DNA of 13,963 nt from an uncultured Anaerolineae bacterium (lineage in GTDB: Bacteria > Chloroflexota > Anaerolineae > Anaerolineales > Villigracilaceae): NCBI GenBank assembly GCA_903882765.1, contig CAIRYE010000080.1, positions 1 through 13,963 of the forward strand. The letters run 5' to 3'. Below, in pieces: positions 1 to 7,515 of this stretch (its first letter is position 1; every line of letters starts with the position of its first letter). The notes below the pieces were generated by a model, which saw only the letters and a list, made by a program, of their open reading frames with translations, made no database searches and had not been told where the DNA came from. The translations under genes and the position numbers were made by a program.

Positions 1-178
1 TGACCTACCTCAGTACAATATTCTGGTACGGGCTTTGTATTTTGTTTTGATCGGTTGGTGGTTTTCCGCGCTTTGGATGGAGTTGGCATACGTTTTCTGC
101 TGCACCATCATTGGCATGCCGCTCGGTTTTTGGATGTTCGATAAGACAACAGGTTTGTTGACACTTCGCCGACAATGA
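1..178 (+). CDS. YccF-like inner membrane protein, C-terminal end (partial)
   Basis: The reading frame is open from base 2 and ends with TGA at 176-178, giving the last 58 residues of a protein whose start lies left of the window. The visible part is very hydrophobic and aromatic: a segment with LIGWWFSALW, then a second one with CCTIIGMPLGFWM, then a short basic tail ending TLRRQ. The pattern GWW...(16-20 residues)...TIIG.PLG is typical of the YccF domain, a small two-helix membrane module of unknown biochemical role. The upstream domains cannot be seen, so the full architecture is unknown. A strong terminator follows 20 bp after the stop, so this is the last gene of a plus-strand unit that converges on htpG. 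Confidence 0.7.
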   Translation, partial: DLPQYNILVRALYFVLIGWWFSALWMELAYVFCCTIIGMPLGFWMFDKTTGLLTLRRQ

Positions 179-197
179 TTTGTTTGATTTCATAGCA

Positions 198-243
198 AAA
201 AAACACCGAGGGCTTCCGTATAAGAAAGATCTCGGTGTTTTTT
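198..243. terminator. Bidirectional rho-independent terminator
   Basis: A 13-bp perfect stem (198-210 with 231-243) has a GC-rich core CACCGAG/CTCGGTG, a 20-nt loop, and A/T arms that give a U-tract in both directions: six T after the core on the plus strand and seven on the minus strand. It closes the YccF-like gene on the plus strand. It can also end the htpG transcript, which arrives from the right after an approximately 155-nt untranslated tail. The stretch between it and htpG (244-397) shows no gene or RNA that I can recognise. Confidence 0.88.
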
Positions 244-397
244 GTTGTTATTTTGATTGACAATCTACGAACAACGCTTTTTTGAACCTTTTTACTCCCC
301 AACCAGATAGGGATACTCGATGTTCGAATGAATCCAGCTCAAAGAAATGACCTCCAACGATGTTGAAAACGCGAAGGGTAATTATCTTACGGGTTAT

Positions 398-2260
398 CTA
401 CTTGGATTTCTCTAAGATCACACTCATCAACTCTTGAATTCTTTGCACCATTTTAGCTGGGTCGGGAGTTACCCCTTCGAGGATGGACGCGCTATCCAAA
501 ACCTGTTCGATCAGCTTTGCCTGTAACTCGGCTTGGCCGGTAAGGGCATTGATACCTTCCACAAGGGGATGGGTAGTGTTGATCTCGAGCACCTTTTTAG
601 GCTGGTCGAAATCCTTGCCGAGGTATCTGTACACCCTTTGCATTTCTGGGTTCATACCGCCGTCCTCATCCACCAACCTAGCAACCGAAGTGGAGAGGGT
701 GCTGCTAACACGTACATCAGCCACTTTTTCGCCCAAAACACTTTTGAAAACATCGATCAGACCCTTGTTTTCACCGGTTTCCGCCTTTTCTTTTTCTTCT
801 TTCTTTTCTTCATCGGTTTTAACTTCATCTGAAGCGGCAATATTCTTTAGCTCTATCTCTTTGTACTTGGTCAAACCCATAAGCATGAAGGAGTCAATAG
901 GTTCTGTAAGTAAAAGAACTTCTATATTCTGGCTCTTATAATGATCTAAATGAGGGCTGAACATAATGGAGCGAGGGTCATCACCGACAATATAATATAT
1001 ATGTTTGGCTACGTCAGGCGCTGCCTCTGGCTGGCGGGCAATGTATTCGTCAAGGGTGGTCCAGGTTTCTTCCTGGGTTGAGGTATGAAACCGCAGCAAT
1101 GGGGTGATCTTATCTACTTCCGGCGCATTCATTGCGATGCCCTGTTTTAGGAATAAACCAAATTCTTTCCAAAAAACAAGGTATTTTTCAGAGTCGTTCT
1201 TCGCCATATTTTCCAGCTCTTTAAATACCTGCCCGGTAAGTACCTTTTTTAGACCAGGTAACAACCCACTGGACTGGATGGTCTCGCGGGATACATTGAG
1301 GGGAAGGTCTTCAGAATCGACAACGCCTTGCACAAAGCGAAAGTATTCGGGTAGTAGGTCTTTATTGTATTCATCGATCAAGATGTTGCGGGAGTAAAGT
1401 TTTACTCCGTCGTCTTTGCGTGTGGAGAACATGCTGCGCTCAGCTTTAGAGGGGAAGAACATCAGCGAATATAGCTGAACGGGCGCATCGGTAATGTTAT
1501 GGAAGGTATGGATGGGTTCGTCAAAATCGAGGGTGAACTGACGATAAAAATCTTTGTACTGTTCATCGGTTAGCTCTTTTTTGTTGGTCCGCCACATCGC
1601 GGTTTGCTTATTTACCTGTTTTTCATCGCTTCCAATAAAGATCGGAAAACCAATAAAATCGGAGTGCTTGTGGACGATCTCACGCAGACGATACTCATCA
1701 GCAAATTCGCTGAACTCATCCTTTAAGCTGATCTCGATGGTAGTGCCTCGATCTTGCTTGTTAGAATCCGCTACTTCAAAGGTCTCGTCGCCTGAAGCGG
1801 TCCATTGCACAGCGGTATCAGCGGGGCTGAAGGATCGCGAAGTTACCTTTACAGAATCCGCCACCATAAAGACGGAATAGAAACCGACACCAAACTGGCC
1901 GATGACTTGTGAGAAATCGCTGCTTTGCTGTTTGGCAAGCTCAATAAAATTGCGGGCACCCGATTGGGCGATCGTACCCAAATTCTCGACGATCTCCGCT
2001 CGATTCATCCCTATGCCATTGTCACTGATCGTGATCAATTTTTTGTCTTTATCTACGCTGATGTGAATGGCTAATTCTTTTTCCACATCCACCACATCTT
2101 TGTTGGTTAACAGTTCAAATTTGAGGCGATTGAGCGCGTCTGATGCATTGGAGAGAAGTTCACGTAAGAAGACTTCCTTATCCTTGTACAAAGAATGGAT
2201 TAGGATATTTAACAGCTGTTTTGTTTCAGCCTTAAATGTATAGGATTGGGTATTTTCCAT
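398..2260 (-). CDS. htpG: Chaperone protein HtpG (bacterial Hsp90)
   Basis: Cytosolic ATP-dependent dimeric chaperone of 620 residues, close to the usual bacterial length. The N-terminal GHKL ATPase domain has the catalytic Glu34 in FLRELLSNASDA, the ATP-binding DNGIGM at 80-85 and the lid glycine motif GQFGVGFYS at 121-129. The middle domain carries LPLNVSRETIQ with the conserved Arg325 that reaches the gamma-phosphate. Residues 479-500 form a Lys/Glu-rich stretch at the border of the middle and C-terminal domains. This is where E. coli HtpG also has a charged segment, so it is not a eukaryotic-type linker insertion. The ATG is preceded by a GAGG Shine-Dalgarno with an 8-nt spacer. The 129-bp upstream gap suggests its own promoter, but I could not pick a convincing -35/-10 pair and saw no CIRCE element. 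Family assignment is secure. Confidence 0.98.
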   Translation of the reverse strand: MENTQSYTFKAETKQLLNILIHSLYKDKEVFLRELLSNASDALNRLKFELLTNKDVVDVEKELAIHISVDKDKKLITISDNGIGMNRAEIVENLGTIAQSGARNFIELAKQQSSDFSQVIGQFGVGFYSVFMVADSVKVTSRSFSPADTAVQWTASGDETFEVADSNKQDRGTTIEISLKDEFSEFADEYRLREIVHKHSDFIGFPIFIGSDEKQVNKQTAMWRTNKKELTDEQYKDFYRQFTLDFDEPIHTFHNITDAPVQLYSLMFFPSKAERSMFSTRKDDGVKLYSRNILIDEYNKDLLPEYFRFVQGVVDSEDLPLNVSRETIQSSGLLPGLKKVLTGQVFKELENMAKNDSEKYLVFWKEFGLFLKQGIAMNAPEVDKITPLLRFHTSTQEETWTTLDEYIARQPEAAPDVAKHIYYIVGDDPRSIMFSPHLDHYKSQNIEVLLLTEPIDSFMLMGLTKYKEIELKNIAASDEVKTDEEKKEEKEKAETGENKGLIDVFKSVLGEKVADVRVSSTLSTSVARLVDEDGGMNPEMQRVYRYLGKDFDQPKKVLEINTTHPLVEGINALTGQAELQAKLIEQVLDSASILEGVTPDPAKMVQRIQELMSVILEKSK

Positions 2261-2350
2261 AATTCTAACCTCGCAAAAAAATTTAGTTGAATTTTAACGA
2301 TAAAACGAACTCGCTACGGATGAAGGATATCAGATGTTTATAAGAGGTTT

Positions 2351-2377
2351 GTTAATGCATTTACCAGTATATTTACC
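2351..2377. repeat. Small inverted and direct repeats upstream of htpG
   Basis: In the gap upstream of htpG, GTTAATG/CATTTAC (2351-2364) forms a 14-bp inverted repeat with one mismatched pair. ATTTACC occurs twice, at 2359-2365 and 2371-2377, start to start 12 bp. The position, about 90-115 bp before the htpG start codon, would suit a regulator site, but no known operator is recognised and AT-rich sequence produces such patterns by chance. Confidence 0.2.
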
Positions 2378-2389
2378 CCTCGGCTACCC

Positions 2390-3202
2390 CTAAACCTTAC
2401 CGTTAGGGTTCAAAACCCCTTGGTTGACCAAAGTGGTATATACAGTTTCAGCGATCAAGGTAGCGCCAGCGGCATTGGTATGAACACCATCAAAGGGGAA
2501 ACAATCAGGACGAGTGGATGTAACCCCCCGAATATCGATCAACGGCACGTCATCCTCAACCGCCATCCTTTTCATCGCATCGCTGATCTGATCCATCGCG
2601 GCGTTGTTCATATCGTAATTCAGTTCTTTATGCCCTTTTAAAAAATGGGAAGTAGCGGGGGTGAGAACATAAACGCGGGGTTGTGTAGGTAAGTTGCGAT
2701 AAACCTGAACGAATTCGCGATAATCCGCGATGAAGCGCTCTGTATTGGTCCAGTTACGTGATTTTGAATCATTTGTTCCTAGCATGATAAGCACTAAATT
2801 GGGAGCGAAGTCTTGGCTTTTTCTAAAATTCCGATGACGCCAATACGGCAGATCAGCTGATTTCAACATAGTATGGCCGTTTACGCCAAAATTTCGGACC
2901 GCGTACCCAGAACCAAGCATATTCTCCAGCTGATTTGGGTAGCAGTTTTTGGCTCGATCGTTTACAAAAGTTCCGTAGGTGATGCTATCGCCTACACAGG
3001 CAATGCGATAAACATCCTCTGGCGCTGGCGGAATTGGCGCAGTATAGCCATGGGTGTAATAGTAAAACCCATATCGAGCCGATAGGGATAACGCAATGAT
3101 CCCAACCAGCCAAACCGGGCCAAAATATTTGAATACCACAATTCCAAGACAGATAAAAATAAAAATCGCGAACACATTCGTAATATTTTTTTGGAACCGC
3201 AT
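2390..3202 (-). CDS. Membrane-anchored SGNH/GDSL-family hydrolase
   Basis: Likely esterase or lipase of the SGNH superfamily acting on the outer face of the membrane; the substrate is unknown (carbohydrate O-acetyl groups are common in the family). Numbering from the ATG at 3202 gives 270 residues. Hydrophobic stretches at about 10-46 form one or two membrane segments. The catalytic blocks follow: block I CVGDSITYG with Ser73, block II NFGVNGHT, block III GTND with Asn144, and block V DGVHTNAAG with the Asp238/His241 pair. All key residues are present. The frame extends upstream to a GTG at 3259 with AAGG 8 nt ahead (19 more residues). I prefer the ATG because a stronger GGGGAG (3210-3215) sits 7 nt before it, but the choice is not certain. 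It lies between an alpha/beta hydrolase and htpG on the same strand. Confidence 0.88.
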   Translation of the reverse strand: MRFQKNITNVFAIFIFICLGIVVFKYFGPVWLVGIIALSLSARYGFYYYTHGYTAPIPPAPEDVYRIACVGDSITYGTFVNDRAKNCYPNQLENMLGSGYAVRNFGVNGHTMLKSADLPYWRHRNFRKSQDFAPNLVLIMLGTNDSKSRNWTNTERFIADYREFVQVYRNLPTQPRVYVLTPATSHFLKGHKELNYDMNNAAMDQISDAMKRMAVEDDVPLIDIRGVTSTRPDCFPFDGVHTNAAGATLIAETVYTTLVNQGVLNPNGKV

Positions 3203-3342
3203 CAAAACACTCCCCGAGAAACCTTTTTCAACAAAATGATCAATCAACTTCAGTCGCACAAAAATGACCTTGGTCCATTGAAGATTTCTATTTTAATCGT
3301 AAATCAATCAATTCTATAGAAATTTAAGATATACAATCTCCG

Positions 3343-4104
3343 TCAATCAGCCAGAAATTCAAAAAAAGATTGATTGAATTGCTCCACAGAATCAACAGTG
3401 ATGCCATGTCCGCCGCCATTAATGATCACCATCGACGCACCAGGGATAAGTTTGCTCAGTTTTTGCTGACGTTGGATGAAGACCGTTGTATCCTCATCTC
3501 CGCCAATAACCAATGTCGGCTGGCTAAAATTACTCAGTTGATTACCGAGGCGGTGGAGGACGAGTTGAATCATAGCACTTCGGTAAACAACCGGGTCCGC
3601 TTCCAAGATCTGCTGGGTTAATTGTTTAGCTTGAACCGAGTGTTCTGGCTTTGGAAATATTTTTTTACCAACTCGCTCCGCTTGCGCGTTTTTACTTAAA
3701 AATGCGGTGAAGAAGAAGCGGGATAGAAAATAATTGAATTGTTTCAGATCATCTGGCCAGAGAGACGCGAACGTGGAAGCCAAAACTAATTTTTGAATTT
3801 GCTCTGGGTATTCAATTGTGTAATGTTGCGCGATCACTCCCCCCATTGAAAGACCCACCAAAATGAACTGATGGCAACCTTTTTCATGTAGTTCTGTATG
3901 CAGCGCTTTAACAACTTTCTTAAGGCTCCAGCCTTTGGCAAGGTTTGGTGAGCGGCCAAAACCAGGCAGATCTGGAATGATGGGTCGATAGCCAAGGCTC
4001 ACAAGTATTTCGGATTGGTTTCGCCAGGACGAGGAATTAGTTCCAAGCCCGTGTAATAACAAAATGGTTGGAGAACCGGATGGGTTGGGATCTTCAATGT
4101 ACAT
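3343..4104 (-). CDS. Alpha/beta hydrolase
   Basis: A 253-residue soluble alpha/beta-hydrolase without signal peptide. The visible fold landmarks are the oxyanion-hole strand LLLHGLG (15-21), PDLPGFGRS (44-52), the nucleophile elbow GLSMGG with Ser86, a likely acid at Asp203 or Asp205 in GGDEDTT, and the catalytic His233 in GGGHG. The 110-180 region is a helical, aromatic cap that would set substrate choice. The family includes esterases, C-C hydrolases and haloperoxidase-like proteins, and sequence alone does not decide between them. The ATG has AGGTGG just upstream. A terminator-like hairpin lies only 22 nt before the start codon, so the gene is either read through from tatA or served by a promoter I cannot identify. 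Confidence 0.93.
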   Translation of the reverse strand: MYIEDPNPSGSPTILLLHGLGTNSSSWRNQSEILVSLGYRPIIPDLPGFGRSPNLAKGWSLKKVVKALHTELHEKGCHQFILVGLSMGGVIAQHYTIEYPEQIQKLVLASTFASLWPDDLKQFNYFLSRFFFTAFLSKNAQAERVGKKIFPKPEHSVQAKQLTQQILEADPVVYRSAMIQLVLHRLGNQLSNFSQPTLVIGGDEDTTVFIQRQQKLSKLIPGASMVIINGGGHGITVDSVEQFNQSFFEFLAD

Positions 4105-4126
4105 TCTTCCACCTATTTATTAAATA

Positions 4127-4158
4127 AAAGAACCACTACCCTGAGCTAGTGGTTCTTT
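4127..4158 (-). terminator. Rho-independent terminator after tatA
   Basis: A 12-bp perfect stem (4127-4138 with 4147-4158, AAAGAACCACTA/TAGTGGTTCTTT) with an 8-nt loop is followed on the minus strand by TTTTATTTAAT. It starts 6 nt after the tatA stop and ends 22 nt before the alpha/beta hydrolase start, so it is both the tatA terminator and part of any leader of the next gene. Confidence 0.85.
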
Positions 4159-4164
4159 GGTTGG

Positions 4165-4353
4165 CTATATTTTCGTTTCGTTAGTTGGATCTTTTTCTTC
4201 GTCTTTTGGTTCTTCTTTCAAATTAGATTTGAAGGACTTTAAACCGCTACCTAGTTCGCCCAAAACTTTACCAAAACGGCCTGGGCCAAAAATAACAATA
4301 ATGATCACTAAAATGATCAGTAATTCAGGAACACCTAATCCGCCAAGTCTCAT
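4165..4353 (-). CDS. tatA: Sec-independent protein translocase subunit TatA
   Basis: Pore-forming subunit of the twin-arginine system, which exports folded proteins across the cytoplasmic membrane. The 62-residue product has the full TatA layout: a short N-terminus, one transmembrane helix (about 8-22) with a polar Glu10 near its start where E. coli TatA has Gln8, the hinge FGP at 22-24, an amphipathic helix (RFGKVLGELGSGLKSFKSNL) and a highly charged, disordered tail. The AAGG ribosome site lies 6 nt before the ATG. No tatC or tatB is present nearby, so partners must be encoded elsewhere; a TatA/TatE type fits better than TatB given the short tail and FGP-G hinge. It follows fabH by 61 bp. 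Confidence 0.93.
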   Translation of the reverse strand: MRLGGLGVPELLIILVIIIVIFGPGRFGKVLGELGSGLKSFKSNLKEEPKDEEKDPTNETKI

Positions 4354-4414
4354 AGTAAACCTTTCTATTTCTTAATTTCATACTTAGTTTATCAGAAAAC
4401 ACCACAGTTGTGTA

Positions 4415-5521
4415 CTAACGGTCAAACAAAAAGCTATCGATCATTCGCAAGATGCGTTTGAAGATACGGCGGATCATAGCCCAAGGTTTATACCAATCAG
4501 CGGTAATGTAGTGTTTCTCAAATGGTTTGTTGATCGGGCCACTCCACTCAACAGCCAAGGCACCCCAGGTGAGACCAGCGCCAAAACCTACAAATACCAA
4601 TTTATCGCCCGGATTGATCTTTTTGTTCTTAGCAGCTTCAACTGCCGCGATCGGGATGGAGGCGGTTGATGTATTTCCATATTTATCCAAATTTATGTAA
4701 AACTGTTCGATCGGCAGATTAAGGCCGCGCGCGGCAGCGTCGATGATCCGTTTGTTCGCTTGGTGTGGGATGATCATTTTAAGTTCTTCCACCTTCCAAC
4801 CAGTTTTGGCAAGCACTTCGTGGGTAGATTGCACCAAAACGCGGGTGGCGAAGCGGAAAACTTCTTTCCCGTTCATATGAATGAAATGTTTTCCGGAATG
4901 AAGGGTTGCTTCCGAGGTTGGATGAGCACTGCCCCCCGCTGGAATCGTGAGGTAATCACCACCAGATCCATCGGAATGGATCACACCTTTTTGAATTCCG
5001 CCGGGTTGCTCGGAGGCTTGTAAAACAAAAGCCCCAGCGCCATCCCCAAAGAGAATGCAGGTGTTACGGTCGGTCCAATCTACAAATCGCGAGAGGGTTT
5101 CCGCGCCGATCACCAATACAACTTTGGCATCCCCCACTTTTATGGATTGGGAACCAGTTTGTAGGGCGTAAATAAATCCGGAGCAAGCGGCGGAAAGATC
5201 AAACGCTCCAGCTTTGCTCGCGCCAAGTTGGTCTTGAATGAGGCAAGCTGTCGCGGGAAAAATATGTTCAGGCGAGGAGGTAGAACAAATGATCAGGTCT
5301 ACATCATCAGGGGTGAGACCCGCCATCTTGAGTGCTTTAAAGCAAGCATCAGCGCCAAGGGAAGCGGAGGTATCTGATTCGCCTGCAATGTGCCTTTCAC
5401 GGATTCCGGTCATTTCCTGGATCCACTGGTCGCTCGTTTCAACCATTTTACTTAGGTCGTCATTGGTTAAAACCTTTTGGGGAATCGACATACCCCATCC
5501 GGTTATATGTGCGTATGGCAT
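4415..5521 (-). CDS. fabH: Beta-ketoacyl-ACP synthase III (KAS III) with C-terminal extension
   Basis: Cytosolic condensing enzyme that starts type II fatty acid synthesis by joining an acyl-CoA primer, usually acetyl- or branched-chain acyl-CoA, to malonyl-ACP. The complete catalytic triad is visible: Cys113 in LSAACSGF, His253 in IIPHQANKR and Asn283 in KYGNTSTASIP. The thiolase-fold core ends near residue 328 (GLTWGALAVEW), as expected from the usual 315-330 residue length. About 40 further residues (329-368) are rich in Trp, Arg, Lys and Ile and are predicted to end in an amphipathic basic helix, which is unusual for FabH. The ATG has AAGGAG 6 nt upstream. It follows fabF by 42 bp with an intercistronic hairpin between them, so the two are probably co-transcribed. 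A related KAS III-like condensing role outside fatty acid synthesis cannot be excluded. Confidence 0.93.
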   Translation of the reverse strand: MPYAHITGWGMSIPQKVLTNDDLSKMVETSDQWIQEMTGIRERHIAGESDTSASLGADACFKALKMAGLTPDDVDLIICSTSSPEHIFPATACLIQDQLGASKAGAFDLSAACSGFIYALQTGSQSIKVGDAKVVLVIGAETLSRFVDWTDRNTCILFGDGAGAFVLQASEQPGGIQKGVIHSDGSGGDYLTIPAGGSAHPTSEATLHSGKHFIHMNGKEVFRFATRVLVQSTHEVLAKTGWKVEELKMIIPHQANKRIIDAAARGLNLPIEQFYINLDKYGNTSTASIPIAAVEAAKNKKINPGDKLVFVGFGAGLTWGALAVEWSGPINKPFEKHYITADWYKPWAMIRRIFKRILRMIDSFLFDR

Positions 5522-5533
5522 TTTTTACTCCTT

Positions 5534-5560
5534 GAACCGTGCCCTATCGAGCAACGGTTC
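5534..5560 (-). other. Intercistronic hairpin between fabF and fabH
   Basis: GAACCGT (5534-5540) pairs with ACGGTTC (5554-5560), a 7-bp perfect stem with a 13-nt loop that can pair a little further. It lies between the fabF stop and the fabH ribosome site. No U-tract follows it on the minus strand, so it is not a normal terminator. It could protect or process the mRNA between the two cistrons. Confidence 0.45.
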
Positions 5561-5563
5561 GGT

Positions 5564-6805
5564 TTATCCTTCGAATTTGCTTAAGATAATGGTTGCGTTG
5601 TGACCGCCAAAGCCAAACGAATTGGACATGATGTGTTTGGGGGTGGCACTACGGGCAACATTGGGAATGTAATCCAGGTCACAGTTGGGATCAGGAGTAC
5701 TGTAATTGATAGTGGGAGGGAGAATACCTTCTTGAAAAATATGAGAGCAGAAGGCAGCCTCAAGAGCACCTGAGGCACCCATCAGATGGCCAGTCATTGA
5801 TTTTGTTGAAGATATGGGAATTGTATAAGCAAACTTCCCCAAAGTGGTCTTAATGGCGGCTGTCTCAGATTTGTCATTGAGCATAGTGGAAGTGCCGTGG
5901 GCGTTGATGTAATCGATCTGTTCGGGCTGAAGACCCGCGTCTTGTAGCGCTAATTTCATACATAAGGCTGCGCCTGCTCCATTCTCAGCCGGGGCGGAAA
6001 TATGATAGGCATCATCAGTGGTACCATAACCGGTGAACTCGCAGTAGATGGTCGCGCCACGTGCTTGGGCATGTTCCAAGCTTTCAAGCATTAATATGGC
6101 AGCTCCTTCACCCATCACAAAGCCATCACGTGTCGCGTCAAACGGCCGTGAAGCTCTCGCTGGGTCATCATTACGGGTGGAAAGCGCGGTCATTGAGTTG
6201 AGACCAGCGAAAGCAAGTTTTGTAACCGCGGATTCGGCGGCGCCAGCAAACATCACATCGGCATCGCCTCTACGAATGATGGAAGCAGCTTCACCTACAG
6301 CGTTTGAGCCTGTCGCGCAGGCGGTTGCTACTGCCAGGTTGGGACCACGAACGCCATATTTGATGGCGATTGCGCCTGGTGCGTTATCTGAGATCATCAT
6401 CGGAACCAAGAACGGACTTACTCGGTCTACCCCTTTGGTCTTCATAATTTCGTATTGTTCGAGTATGGTTCCAATTCCGCCAATACCAGTGCCTACTAAG
6501 ACACCAATTCGGTCTCGATTCTCATCTGTAATTTGCAAACCGGAATGGTTTAATGCCTCCGCCGCCGAAACCATTGCGAATTGGCAAAAACGATCCATTC
6601 GGCGAGCTTCTTTTACACCCAACAAGGCGCTGGCGTCAAAATCCTTTACCTCGCAGGCAAAGTGAGTTTTATTCTCGGTCGCGTCATACTGTGTAATGGT
6701 AGCGGAACCGCTCTGACCTGCGATCAGGGCGTTCCAGGAATCTTTAAAATTATTTCCAAGAGGGCTTACACAACCATACCCTGTTACTACAACTCTTTTT
6801 CGCAT
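5564..6805 (-). CDS. fabF: Beta-ketoacyl-ACP synthase II (KAS II)
   Basis: Elongating condensing enzyme of type II fatty acid synthesis, joining acyl-ACP to malonyl-ACP in the cytosol. From the chosen start it is 413 residues, and the triad falls at Cys163 (TACATGS), His303 (NAHGTST) and His340 (KSMTGHLMGASG), identical to E. coli FabF numbering. The C-terminal NSFGFGGHN motif is also present. The frame can be extended upstream by 31 codons, but two adjacent ATGs at 6808 and 6805 follow AGGAG (6811-6815); the second has the better 5-nt spacing and gives the standard N-terminus MRKRVVVTGYG. A terminator-like hairpin sits about 35 nt upstream, between scpB and this gene, so control by attenuation or a separate promoter is possible. 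No acpP or fabG is nearby. Confidence 0.97.
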   Translation of the reverse strand: MRKRVVVTGYGCVSPLGNNFKDSWNALIAGQSGSATITQYDATENKTHFACEVKDFDASALLGVKEARRMDRFCQFAMVSAAEALNHSGLQITDENRDRIGVLVGTGIGGIGTILEQYEIMKTKGVDRVSPFLVPMMISDNAPGAIAIKYGVRGPNLAVATACATGSNAVGEAASIIRRGDADVMFAGAAESAVTKLAFAGLNSMTALSTRNDDPARASRPFDATRDGFVMGEGAAILMLESLEHAQARGATIYCEFTGYGTTDDAYHISAPAENGAGAALCMKLALQDAGLQPEQIDYINAHGTSTMLNDKSETAAIKTTLGKFAYTIPISSTKSMTGHLMGASGALEAAFCSHIFQEGILPPTINYSTPDPNCDLDYIPNVARSATPKHIMSNSFGFGGHNATIILSKFEG

Positions 6806-6810
6806 CATCT

Positions 6811-6815
6811 CTCCT
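6811..6815 (-). promoter_or_regulatory. Ribosome binding site deciding the fabF start
   Basis: AGGAG on the minus strand stands 2 nt before one ATG and 5 nt before the next. It supports starting fabF at 6805 (or 6808) and argues against the longer upstream reading, whose extra residues match no KAS II N-terminus. Confidence 0.8.
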
Positions 6816-6839
6816 GATTCAGTGTGCATATTAAAATAA

Positions 6840-6861
6840 AAGCGCAGGTTGAACTGCGCTT
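6840..6861 (-). terminator. Terminator or attenuator hairpin between scpB and fabF
   Basis: On the minus strand AAGCGCAG (from 6861) pairs with CTGCGCTT (to 6840) around a 6-nt loop TTCAAC, followed by TTTTATTTTAAT: a compact intrinsic terminator. It starts 57 nt after the scpB stop and lies 34 nt before the fabF start codon. It either separates the two transcription units or works as an attenuator in the fabF leader. Confidence 0.8.
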
Positions 6862-6918
6862 GATATGGACTTATTGGTAGAAACACAGAACGGGGCAAAG
6901 GGTTACATATTGGTCGAA

Positions 6919-7491
6919 CTAACCCTTCAACAAACTTACATCTTGGTCAGGGTCTTTTTCAAGATCAAGTGGTGGCAGAGCAACTAAGGAGTTGATGCCA
7001 AAATGCTGTAAAAACTCGGGCGAAGTTCCGTATAGGATCGGTCTTCCGGGACCTTCAGATCGGCCAACTTCTTGCAACAGCCCTTTTGACAACAAACTTT
7101 TCATCACACCGTCGCTGTTTACACCCCGAATAGCGTCAACGCTCGGGCGAGTAACCGGTTGCTTGTAAGCAATGATCGCCAATGCTTCGAGAGCAGCGCG
7201 GCTTAGTTTGCTAGTGGCATCTAACCCGAGAAAACTCTCAATGTAATCTGTTACTACTGGCGCTGAGGTGAGCTGAACCCTTCCCGATTGGCGTTGAAGG
7301 CGAAGCCCTCGTTTTTCGTACAGCTTCTCCAAGTCCGCCAAACCTTCTTCCACTTCTTTTACTGGAAGATCAAGTACTGCCGCAAGGTGTTGTGGAGAAA
7401 CAGGATCGGGTGCTACAAACAATAACCCTTCTAATAAGATGGTAAGGTCTACTTCTGTTGAAGCTTGTTCGGTCGATTCTGGTTCGCTCAT
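6919..7491 (-). CDS. scpB: Segregation and condensation protein ScpB
   Basis: Subunit of the bacterial SMC-ScpA-ScpB condensin complex on the nucleoid; ScpB dimers bind the ScpA kleisin and help organise and segregate the chromosome. The 190-residue product has the two winged-helix domains of the family. The signature region is clear: LSRAALEALAIIAYKQPVTR (97-116), IRGVNSDGVMKSLLSKGL, then GRPILYGTSPEFLQHFGI. The N-terminal 14 residues and the tail after 176 are acidic and probably disordered. No scpA is in the window; it is usually adjacent upstream, but here the upstream neighbour is a divergent gene. The ATG has only a weak GGA-type ribosome site, and the divergent promoter's -10 lies directly against it. 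Confidence 0.95.
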   Translation of the reverse strand: MSEPESTEQASTEVDLTILLEGLLFVAPDPVSPQHLAAVLDLPVKEVEEGLADLEKLYEKRGLRLQRQSGRVQLTSAPVVTDYIESFLGLDATSKLSRAALEALAIIAYKQPVTRPSVDAIRGVNSDGVMKSLLSKGLLQEVGRSEGPGRPILYGTSPEFLQHFGINSLVALPPLDLEKDPDQDVSLLKG

Positions 7492-7499
7492 GCTATAAT
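7491..7499 (+). promoter_or_regulatory. Extended -10 promoter for the lipoprotein-SDR-gtrA unit
   Basis: TGCTATAAT is a perfect extended -10 element (TGN plus consensus TATAAT). No good -35 is found 16-18 bp upstream, which extended -10 promoters can lack. Transcription would start near 7506, giving a leader of about 37 nt. The TG overlaps the first base of the scpB start codon on the other strand. Confidence 0.72.
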
Positions 7500-7515
7500 T
7501 CCAATGTTAAATAGG

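Noticed and set aside
317..345. A TTCGAAT stretch resembling a tRNA T-loop
   Set aside because: No matching acceptor, D or anticodon arms can be formed around it on either strand.
483..941. A plus-strand open frame rich in Ser and Phe
   Set aside because: It is the antisense of the Lys/Glu-rich part of htpG; low-complexity reading, not a gene.
1739..2260. Possible heat-shock CIRCE-type operator or unusual charged linker in htpG
   Set aside because: No TTAGCACTC/GAGTGCTAA pair is present near htpG, and the Lys/Glu-rich segment (residues 479-500) is at the same place as a charged segment in ordinary bacterial HtpG.
3312..3321. TTCTATAGAA palindrome between the two hydrolase genes
   Set aside because: A 10-bp AT-rich palindrome is expected by chance, and no promoter or known operator aligns with it.
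6048..6665. A 205-codon plus-strand open frame
   Set aside because: It is antisense to fabF, which has a full catalytic triad at canonical positions; the long frame results from codon bias in the opposite strand.
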